Source of the DNA: CAZRRV01 sp964602735
GTDB taxonomy: Bacteria; Bacillota; Clostridia; Oscillospirales; Acutalibacteraceae
Direction of reading: 5' to 3'
Length of the DNA: 31,152 nucleotides
NCBI GenBank assembly: GCA_964602735.1
Contig: CAZRRV010000015.1
Span: 1-31,152, forward strand
In this document: one piece after another, positions 25,692-31,152 of the stretch
Numbering within the stretch: position 1 is the first letter of the stretch
How the letters are laid out: every line of letters starts with the position of its first letter
The notes under the pieces: model-generated
Seen by the model: the letters and a program-made list of their open reading frames with translations, nothing else
Database searches by the model: none
What the model was told of the DNA's origin: nothing
Position numbers and translations under genes: made by a program

Positions 25692-25790
25692 TTCTCGCGA
25701 ATACACAAAGTATTCTTTGCGGGGTTTGCTTTCTCTTGAAGAAAAATCCGCTACCGAATCTGAACGACAATCTTTGTGCGGTTTTGCCGT
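25692..25790 (-). repeat. Dispersed repeat, copy C
   Basis: Read on the minus strand it follows the same order of blocks as copies A and B: CCGCA, CAGAT, GCGGATTTTTC, AGAGAAAGCAAA, GAATACTTTGTGTATTC. The last block forms a perfect GAATAC/GTATTC hairpin. The copy is more diverged than A and B are from each other. It lies in the gene-free region. Confidence 0.55.
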
Positions 25791-25945
25791 AAATATTTTT
25801 TCTCCCGCACAAGGCTTCCGTTTTCTCTCTTTTTTCTTCGCAAAAACCCGCGTATTTGTAAAATCGGTGTTTGACCGACGGCGCGGCCCCGTGTCATAAC
25901 CTCTTTACGCCGTACCGGCTCTTTTGTCATACGGGGATTTTTTCG

Positions 25946-25981
25946 CGCGTCTCATTCGTGGTTTAACACGGGTGAGACGCG
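25946..25981. other. 15-bp hairpin of unknown role
   Basis: CGCGTCTCATTCGTG (25946-25960) pairs along its full length with CACGGGTGAGACGCG (25967-25981), with two U-G pairs, around a GTTTAA loop. No T run follows on either strand, so it is not a typical terminator. No flanking gene explains it. Confidence 0.7.
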
Positions 25982-26416
25982 ACTTTCGTTTACCGGCAAA
26001 ATGTACGCGACGCGCAAATTCGGGATTGTGAACGGAACTCCGGCGCAAAACCGCAATACCGCGTAAAGGTTGCGCGATGTGTGCGCCGGTCGGTTCTCCG
26101 CGGGATGAAACAAAAGATTCCGAAAATGCTTTGTGCGGCTCTGTGCGGTTTGAAAAAAGCGGGCGGATGGAACGCGAACCCGGCGGCGGAAGAATTTACG
26201 TTTCGGGCGCATTATCGTCTGTATTCCCGACGGTGTTACACTGCGCGCATTCGCGGTTCGATACCGCGCGCGGAAAATTCTACGTGCGCCGTATACGCGG
26301 CAACGGTAGAATACACCTTATTATTAAATAGGGTAGCGAAATACATAAGGCCGGGGTCGGGTTTAATCACTTCTCCGCCGGGGGATTGAAACGGCGCGGG
26401 TTAATTGCCGTGACAG

Positions 26417-26452
26417 AAAAAAGTCCGCCCCGCCGCATAAGCGGCGGGGCGG
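26417..26452 (-). terminator. Terminator of the glycoside hydrolase gene cluster
   Basis: A perfect 12-bp stem (CCGCCCCGCCGC with GCGGCGGGGCGG) with a 4-nt loop is followed on the minus strand by GAC and six T. It lies 23 nt after the stop of the GH29 gene. Confidence 0.92.
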
Positions 26453-26474
26453 TTATCCACAGTACGGTGTTCCG

Positions 26475-27791
26475 CTATATTTTCATATTGCCGGCATAAT
26501 CGACGCCGCCGTGCATCTGCGGATAGTACGACGCGTAAATATATTCCGGCTCGCGGTCGAATTCCATATCTATAACCGTAACGCCGGCGATTTTGTCCGG
26601 CGCCTCCGGCGGCAGATCTTTAAGGATAATGCGCTGCCCCTTAAACTCGAAATCCACGGGTGTGCCGCTCTGCAGCAGCGTAACCGACCGCGGAGCCTCC
26701 ATGTACCCGCCTATTCCCATCGTCCCGCCGCGCGGCCATATTTTGTTCCACAGATATACATGGTTCCCCTTCGCGGTGGGCTTACTGACGCCGTTGCCGC
26801 CGAATTTTTTCGTTATAAACGAGCCCTTTCGCCGCATATTGCCGTACACGGCCTCGCCGTTTGCTTCGAGCCATTTGCCTACCGTTGTCAGGGGTTCCAC
26901 CGCCTCCGCGGGAACCGAACCGTCCGGCGCGGGGCCGATATTCAACAGCAGATTGCCGCCGTTCGCGGCACAGTTGTTCAGCATTCCTATGATCTGCTGA
27001 GCGGTAAAGCTGTAAGGCGCCGCCATGGCGGAATCCACATATCCCCAGCTTAAACCGTTGAATGTCATGCACGATTCCCAGTCGCGGCCGCCGGGGCGGA
27101 TCGACTCTTCCGGCGTTCCGAAATCCTCGGTGACCGCGCTGCGATCGTTGATGATAATATCCGGCTGCAGCCGGCGCATATACCGGTTGCGTTCCACCGA
27201 ATCCCAGGCTTCGGCGGTTTTCAGAATATCCGGCATATCGTACCATAAAATGTCTATTTTCCCGTAATTCGTTAAAAGCTCGGTGTTTAGATCGGTTAAA
27301 TATTTCGTGAACCGCCGCCGTGCCGTTTCGTCGGTTGCGCACAGCGCGGAATCCGGGTGGCGCCACTCCGTCAGGGTCGAGTAAAATCCGATTTTAAGAT
27401 CGAACTCGCGGCAGGCGTCGACAAATTCGCGCACAATATCGCGGTGCGGCCCGTAATTTACCGAGTTAAACGGGTTGACTTTGGAATCCCAAAGCGAAAA
27501 ACCTTCGAGATGGCGGGTCGTCATAACCATATACTTCATTCCGGCGGCTCTCGCGAGTTTTGCCCACTCTCTCGGCGCGCCGGGCTTCGGCAGAAACTTT
27601 TCCGCGTACCCTGCGTATTCCTCAACGGGAATGTTCTCGTCAATCATTGCCCATTCATGCCGCCCTATCACCGAAAAAATCCCGAAATGCACGAACATGC
27701 CGAAACGGTCCCGACGCCACCAGTCCATTCGGCTGTCTCTCGTGGCGGCGGTCTGCCGTTCGTATTCCTCCAAACTTATTTTTCCGCTCAT
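26475..27791 (-). CDS. GH29-family alpha-L-fucosidase
   Basis: A 438-residue glycoside hydrolase of family GH29, which releases alpha-L-fucose from glycans with retention of configuration. Family marks are WWRRDRFGMFVHFGIFS near the N-terminus, YMVMTTRHLEGFSLWDSKVNPFN, and DILWYDMP, whose Asp is the expected nucleophile. GGNLLLNIGPAPDG and a short beta domain follow. No signal peptide is present, so it acts in the cytoplasm on imported oligosaccharides. GAGGAGGT precedes the ATG. The usual His-His-Asp-Gly of the second block reads His-Leu-Glu-Gly here, so specificity may differ from standard members. It is the last gene of the minus-strand cluster and sits just downstream of repeat copy B. 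Confidence 0.88.
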   Translation of the reverse strand: MSGKISLEEYERQTAATRDSRMDWWRRDRFGMFVHFGIFSVIGRHEWAMIDENIPVEEYAGYAEKFLPKPGAPREWAKLARAAGMKYMVMTTRHLEGFSLWDSKVNPFNSVNYGPHRDIVREFVDACREFDLKIGFYSTLTEWRHPDSALCATDETARRRFTKYLTDLNTELLTNYGKIDILWYDMPDILKTAEAWDSVERNRYMRRLQPDIIINDRSAVTEDFGTPEESIRPGGRDWESCMTFNGLSWGYVDSAMAAPYSFTAQQIIGMLNNCAANGGNLLLNIGPAPDGSVPAEAVEPLTTVGKWLEANGEAVYGNMRRKGSFITKKFGGNGVSKPTAKGNHVYLWNKIWPRGGTMGIGGYMEAPRSVTLLQSGTPVDFEFKGQRIILKDLPPEAPDKIAGVTVIDMEFDREPEYIYASYYPQMHGGVDYAGNMKI

Positions 27792-27805
27792 AACGTAACC
27801 TCCTC

Positions 27806-27908
27806 AATGCCCGGAAATACAGGGAAGTATTCCCCCTTCGCTTTTTATTTCATCTGACGAAAAATCTGACGGCGCATCTGACGCACATTCATTATGCGGT
27901 GTTGCCGT
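27806..27908 (-). repeat. Dispersed repeat, copy B, in the leader of the GH29 gene
   Basis: Read on the minus strand it aligns with copy A over about 100 nt: GTCAGATGCGCCG, GATTTTTCGTCAGA, AAAAAGCG, GGGGAATACTT, GTATTTCCGGGCATT. It ends next to the GAGGAGGT ribosome site of the GH29 gene, so it forms most of the 124-nt space between the two hydrolase genes and would be transcribed. Confidence 0.72.
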
Positions 27909-27915
27909 TATTTTA

Positions 27916-29904
27916 TTACCGCCGTTTTCCCTGCGGTTCGATTACCGCTACGGAATGGATTTCGAGCCTGTCCGCGGTAAATATTACTTTTCCGTCTTCA
28001 TATCGGAAATCGAGCGCTTTGTGTTCCGGCTCCAGCCATACCGAGGCGGGCTTTTCGGGCATGCTCACTTTTACCGTAATCCCGTAAAGCGGGGGGATCT
28101 CGTTTGCGGTACCCGCCGGTTTTGCCAGTGCTTCCGTAACTTTGCGAACCGCCGAACTCCCGCCAAGGGTATTGACAAGGTTCACGCATGTGTTTCCGTC
28201 TTTTTCGGTCAGCGACACTTCAACAAACGACGATCCCTCAACCTCGACCCCGGCGTCGATTTTCATCTTACGCACCGTATCTTCAAAGAACCGCTCCAAA
28301 CCCCAAATCGGGTTGCGGTGCTCGCGGGTGAAATCTATCGGTATTCCCCGGATTTCGCCTTTTCCGTACGGGATGGAGAACGCCGCCGGCAACGGTTCGC
28401 CTTCGAGAAATTTATTCAGGTAAATTTCCCCGTCGCGGCGCATATTGCCGCTTACCCTGCCGAAAGGTACCGTAATCGCGACCAGCGCGGTTCCGTGGAG
28501 CAAATAGCCGAAACTCCCGTTGACGGGTTCCGCTTTAATGCCGAGCTCCTTCGAGAAATTGTTGATCGTATCACAGCCGGTAAGAAGCAGTCTGCCGCCG
28601 TTTTTCGCGTAATCGAGGAGAGACCGCTTTTCCCGTTCCGTAACCGTAACGCAGTTCGGCAGCACTATCAGTTTGTAAGCGGAAAGGTTCTCTTCCGGGA
28701 ATACGATTTCCGTGGAAAGTCCGCACCCGAGCATAATATCGAGCACCGCTTTTAAGGCGTAGTGGGTATTGCTGCCGGTGGAAAAGATGTGATTCCCGTG
28801 TTCGGGGTTCGGAGTGGTGTTTTCCCGCGCGTAGGAGGCGAATAAGCCCGCGGAATGTACGGGTTTCGCGTTGAAGCAGAACCGTTCGCGCCTGCGGCAG
28901 AATTCGCCCAGCGCTTTGTATACGGGAACGGCCCAGGAGGTTGTCCTGTCGAAAATGCCGTGGCAGAATTCATAGCCGCCCCCCTGCGAAAGCGAAAGCG
29001 CCGCCTCCTGCATAAGCTGGTTCTGTTCCCTCGCTTCGAAAAGCGTGCTGTCCATGTCGCACACATCGAATGTCCCGACGCAGTATTCGAACCAGCTCAT
29101 CATATCCCACGGTTTGCCGCTTTTTTGCATCATGCGGACGGCGAGCCTTATATAAGACGAATCTCCGCAGTCGGCCGAGACAAAATCGACCGGTAAATCG
29201 CGCCGTTCAAAGGAATCGAAATACAAACAGTTGCTGCAAATTTCGAAATACGGCGCCGCTTTGTGTACCTCGTCGCAGTATGTTTTAATAAAATCGAACA
29301 TTCCCTCGCGTAAGAAGTCTATGAAATCCGAGTAATCCGGGTCTCCGCTTTTCGGCAACGGTTTACCGCACCGGGCTTTGTAGGCGTTCTCCGCCCATTC
29401 GCTGTAATCGGGAACGGCGGTCCAGCTTTCGCCGTCGATCCACACCCCGTCGAGCCGGTAATCGACGGCGAGTTCCTTAAGCTGCGGAATAAACCTCTCG
29501 CGCAGGTAGGGGCCGAAAACCGACATCACCGATTTGCTCACATTGCCGTTTTCGTCCCTCACCGCCCATTCGGGATGCTCCGCGGCGGTCGCCTCGTCCC
29601 AAAGCGAGGAAATATGGCCGTAAAGCGCCACGCCGTTTTTTTCGGTAACTTCCCGCCAGATTTTGAGCCTGTCGACTCCCGGCGCCAAATTCGCCCGTAT
29701 CCCCGCTTTTGTGGGGTAACTGCTCAGCCCCGGGTGGCCTTTGGTGTCGCACTGCACATAATCGGGCTTTACCTCGCGCAGTAGGGCGTCGAGATCTTCG
29801 GCGCTCGTACCCGCTCCGATGTTAAACTGGCGCGGGTTGGCGTGAAAGTCGAAATGCATGCCGTAAACGCAGTCTTTTCTTCGCTTTTTCCGTTGTGCCG
29901 GCAT
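27916..29904 (-). CDS. Putative glycoside hydrolase (GHL6-like barrel with trimerisation-like domain)
   Basis: A 662-residue cytoplasmic protein. Residues about 14-330 resemble the hypothetical glycosyl hydrolase GHL6 / GH42-like TIM barrel: YVQCDTKGHPGLSSYPTKAG, then GVALYGHISSLWDE, then YRLDGVWIDGESW, whose acidic residues are candidate catalytic groups. Residues about 375-480 (STEIVFPEENLSAYKLIVLP, then NGGRLLLTG) match a beta-galactosidase trimerisation / glutaminase-like domain, and a C-terminal beta domain follows. No signal peptide. AAGGAGG precedes the ATG and a consensus promoter lies upstream. The neighbouring fucosidase suggests action on fucose-containing or related host glycans; the reaction is not known. 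Confidence 0.72.
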   Translation of the reverse strand: MPAQRKKRRKDCVYGMHFDFHANPRQFNIGAGTSAEDLDALLREVKPDYVQCDTKGHPGLSSYPTKAGIRANLAPGVDRLKIWREVTEKNGVALYGHISSLWDEATAAEHPEWAVRDENGNVSKSVMSVFGPYLRERFIPQLKELAVDYRLDGVWIDGESWTAVPDYSEWAENAYKARCGKPLPKSGDPDYSDFIDFLREGMFDFIKTYCDEVHKAAPYFEICSNCLYFDSFERRDLPVDFVSADCGDSSYIRLAVRMMQKSGKPWDMMSWFEYCVGTFDVCDMDSTLFEAREQNQLMQEAALSLSQGGGYEFCHGIFDRTTSWAVPVYKALGEFCRRRERFCFNAKPVHSAGLFASYARENTTPNPEHGNHIFSTGSNTHYALKAVLDIMLGCGLSTEIVFPEENLSAYKLIVLPNCVTVTEREKRSLLDYAKNGGRLLLTGCDTINNFSKELGIKAEPVNGSFGYLLHGTALVAITVPFGRVSGNMRRDGEIYLNKFLEGEPLPAAFSIPYGKGEIRGIPIDFTREHRNPIWGLERFFEDTVRKMKIDAGVEVEGSSFVEVSLTEKDGNTCVNLVNTLGGSSAVRKVTEALAKPAGTANEIPPLYGITVKVSMPEKPASVWLEPEHKALDFRYEDGKVIFTADRLEIHSVAVIEPQGKRR

Positions 29905-29957
29905 ATAAAAACCTCCTTAAATTCCGCCGTCTGAGCCGGGCGGTTTTTTCGGGTTTT

Positions 29958-29986
29958 ATTATAAAAGCACGCTCCCGCGTTGTCAA
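29958..29986 (-). promoter_or_regulatory. Promoter of the GHL6-like / GH29 genes
   Basis: On the minus strand TTGACA (29986-29981) and TATAAT (29963-29958) are exactly 17 bp apart. It lies between the PHP gene and the GHL6-like gene, so the two hydrolase genes can be transcribed independently. Confidence 0.88.
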
Positions 29987-30001
29987 CGGAATAATGTCCG
30001 G

Positions 30002-30931
30002 TTAATCGAAAAAGATCGGGTTCGTCCACGCCATGTTCCCCGCGGCGTCGGTAACCTCCGCGCGGATGTATTTGTATTCCTCCGCGTTGAATTCCGTTTC
30101 AAACACTTCGTCGGCGGTGTCCCATGATTTGCAGAGTATCGCGGGGTGGGCGTCGCTTAAGAAGCGCGCCTTTACCGCCGGCGAACAGCGGACGGTCAGT
30201 TTGCCGTCTTTCAGATAAAAATCCCTGATAACCGGGCCCGTGCTCGAATAAAACGCGCCTCTCTTTATCGCGTCAAGTATCGAACGGACGTTGTTCTCGG
30301 CGTTTACGGAAACCCAGCCGTGGCAGTATTTCCACATACGGTGCGAATCGTCGCTCGCCACCCCGAAAACGCGTTTGCCCATGCCGAGCAGTTCGTCCCA
30401 GTACGAGGAATTGTTCGCGTCCATTCCGTGCGTGACCTTGCACCCGTAGTTGCATACCTCAATCGCCGTAAGCCCTTCGAGTTTATCGAAATAGCGCGTC
30501 GGCGTGCCGCTCCATTCCGGGTGGCACAGAATTGTAAGGTTGCCGCGGCTGTGCGCTTCGTCGAGGAACCGCTGAAACTCCTCCTGTGTTTTATGCGGAC
30601 CCTCCGGCAGAGTTTCGTCCTGTTCGTAGCCGTTGCCGTCTTCTTTCTCCGGGCCGAGGCATACCACGTGCCATGTTCTGAAGCCCTTTTCGGTAACGAA
30701 CGTATCGTCATGCTCCATGCCGGGGATTATCGTCATCGGTACATCCGGCGCGAAATTCTTAAAATTGTAAATACGGTGATCGGTAAGCGCCATAAAGTCG
30801 TAGCCGTGGTCGGCACAGTAGCGGATCGCGTCGCCGGGTTCGATTTTCCCGTCGGAACGCGTGGTATGGAAGTGCAGCCCTCCCTTAAGCATCTTTTCGG
30901 TTCCCGTAAAAGCATCCTGTCGCAGAAACAT
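30002..30931 (-). CDS. PHP-domain phosphoesterase-like protein
   Basis: A 309-residue protein with a PHP (polymerase and histidinol phosphatase) domain over about residues 15-235, then a small beta domain. Metal ligands are visible as HFH in GGLHFHTTRSDG, ALTDHR, PGMEHDD, LCHPEWSG and VASDDSH. Such proteins are metal-dependent phosphoesterases. This branch, with a C-terminal beta extension, often accompanies carbohydrate genes; the substrate cannot be named. No signal peptide. GGAGGGAG lies before the ATG. It is the first gene of the minus-strand carbohydrate cluster. Confidence 0.85.
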   Translation of the reverse strand: MFLRQDAFTGTEKMLKGGLHFHTTRSDGKIEPGDAIRYCADHGYDFMALTDHRIYNFKNFAPDVPMTIIPGMEHDDTFVTEKGFRTWHVVCLGPEKEDGNGYEQDETLPEGPHKTQEEFQRFLDEAHSRGNLTILCHPEWSGTPTRYFDKLEGLTAIEVCNYGCKVTHGMDANNSSYWDELLGMGKRVFGVASDDSHRMWKYCHGWVSVNAENNVRSILDAIKRGAFYSSTGPVIRDFYLKDGKLTVRCSPAVKARFLSDAHPAILCKSWDTADEVFETEFNAEEYKYIRAEVTDAAGNMAWTNPIFFD

Positions 30932-30975
30932 ATTTATCTCTCCCTCCGTTTTTTTTGCCGTTCTCCGGCGGAATT

Positions 30976-31004
30976 ATTTTACAACACGAAAATCATCCGC
31001 GCAA
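30976..31004 (-). promoter_or_regulatory. Promoter of the PHP gene
   Basis: On the minus strand TTGCGC (31004-30999) and TAAAAT (30981-30976) are 17 bp apart, giving a leader of about 40 nt. It diverges from the G-tract promoter at 31068. Confidence 0.6.
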
Positions 31005-31067
31005 TACCGAATTAAATCCCCGCGGAAAGATTCTTTTGTAATTTTGAAAAAATTTTTGTATAAAGTG

Positions 31068-31096
31068 TTGACATTCAGGGGGGGGGGGCGTATAAT
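31068..31096 (+). promoter_or_regulatory. Perfect-consensus promoter with a G tract in its spacer
   Basis: TTGACA (31068-31073) and TATAAT (31091-31096) are both perfect and separated by exactly 17 bp. Eleven of the spacer bases are a G run, so as assembled the promoter should be fully active. Its gene lies beyond the window. Codons from ATG 31105 stay open to the end, but no ribosome site is visible. Confidence 0.88.
31078..31088 (+). repeat. G11 homopolymer between -35 and -10
   Basis: Eleven consecutive G lie inside the spacer of the preceding promoter. Gain or loss of one or two G would move the -35/-10 distance from the optimal 17 bp and so tune transcription, as in known phase-variable promoters. 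Confidence 0.9.
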
Positions 31097-31152
31097 AGGT
31101 AAAAATGATGTTCCGCGCCTTAAATCCGGGTCTGTACCTTGTGCGCAATTAC

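Larger units (their letters stand above)
25340..26414. other. Gene-free kilobase with repeats and hairpins
   Basis: No open frame here has a ribosome site, domain or plausible composition. The stretch contains dispersed-repeat copy C (25692-25790) with related sequence to about 25600, a 7-bp hairpin CGGCAAA/TTTGCCG near 25470-25488, a 15-bp hairpin at 25946-25981, and near 26055-26092 a possible remnant resembling the start of copy A (CCGCGTAAAG...TGCGCCGG). An isolated T-arm-like motif at about 26251-26267 is not part of a tRNA that I can fold. It could be decayed repeat sequence or hold unrecognised RNAs. Confidence 0.6.

Noticed and set aside
25372..25899. 175-codon open frame in the gene-free region
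   Set aside because: Arg/Pro/Ala-rich composition typical of a random frame in GC-rich DNA, no ribosome site, and overlap with repeat copy C.
26251..26267. T-arm-like motif CGCGG-TTCGATA-CCGCG suggesting a tRNA
   Set aside because: The 5-bp stem and 7-nt loop are perfect, but no matching acceptor stem, D-arm or anticodon arm could be folded upstream.
31105..31152. Open codons from ATG ATG TTC to the window end
   Set aside because: No ribosome site, and the ATG would be about 2 nt after the predicted transcript start; too short to call.

Overview
The window looks like a GC-rich, strictly anaerobic, Gram-positive bacterium of the Clostridia, most likely an uncultured gut member of the Oscillospirales. 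That placement is an inference. It rests on LPxTG pili with class C sortases, several lipobox lipoproteins, a class III (oxygen-sensitive) ribonucleotide reductase, a fucosidase-type glycan cluster and Shine-Dalgarno sites of the GGAGG type. A 100-N block with identical 55-bp flanks shows this is a draft scaffold. No transposase, integrase, CRISPR array or convincing tRNA was seen.

Layout. (1) 1-3397, plus strand: a (GACA)13 microsatellite and a 123-bp leader with a terminator-like hairpin. These precede a secreted protein, a 52-residue acidic mini-protein and a small lipoprotein; after the assembly gap comes a membrane-anchored, apparently inactive transglutaminase-like protein. (2) 3398-13537, plus: tandem promoters, a second (GACA)13 tract and a second copy of the same leader. 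These are followed by two sugar ABC permeases, their solute-binding lipoprotein, a lipoprotein with a metallo-beta-lactamase fold and a 1648-residue beta-helix surface protein with Pmp-like repeats, ending at a strong terminator. (3) 13564-15311, plus: a glycerol-1-phosphate dehydrogenase-like gene and a solitary 5S rRNA gene with its own promoter and terminator. (4) 15310-16438, minus: a YdcF/SanA-like membrane protein and a CopZ-like metal-binding protein. (5) 16474-22028, plus: a sortase-assembled pilus operon (major pilin, two class C sortases, minor pilin, third sortase) with 19 consecutive G in its leader. (6) 22064-25335, minus: nrdD-nrdG-dut for dNTP supply, with two probable NrdR boxes. 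(7) 25340-26414: a gene-free kilobase with a dispersed repeat and a long hairpin. (8) 26417-31004, minus: GH29 fucosidase, a GHL6-like hydrolase and a PHP phosphoesterase. (9) 31068 to the end: a consensus plus-strand promoter with 11 G inside its spacer, firing out of the window.

The main theme is simple-sequence repeats at starts of transcription units. (GACA)13 lies at or just after the predicted start site of the ABC/adhesin operon and heads the related leader upstream of the secreted-protein operon. G19 sits in the pilus leader. G11 lies between a perfect -35 and -10. In other bacteria, tracts in these positions switch surface structures on and off by slippage. The sequence supports the architecture; switching itself is inferred. 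The two GACA leaders also share a hairpin whose arm substitutions all keep pairing, including one compensatory change, so the RNA structure is probably selected. Together this suggests a cell-surface programme (pilus, giant beta-helix protein, lipoproteins) under repeat-based expression control.
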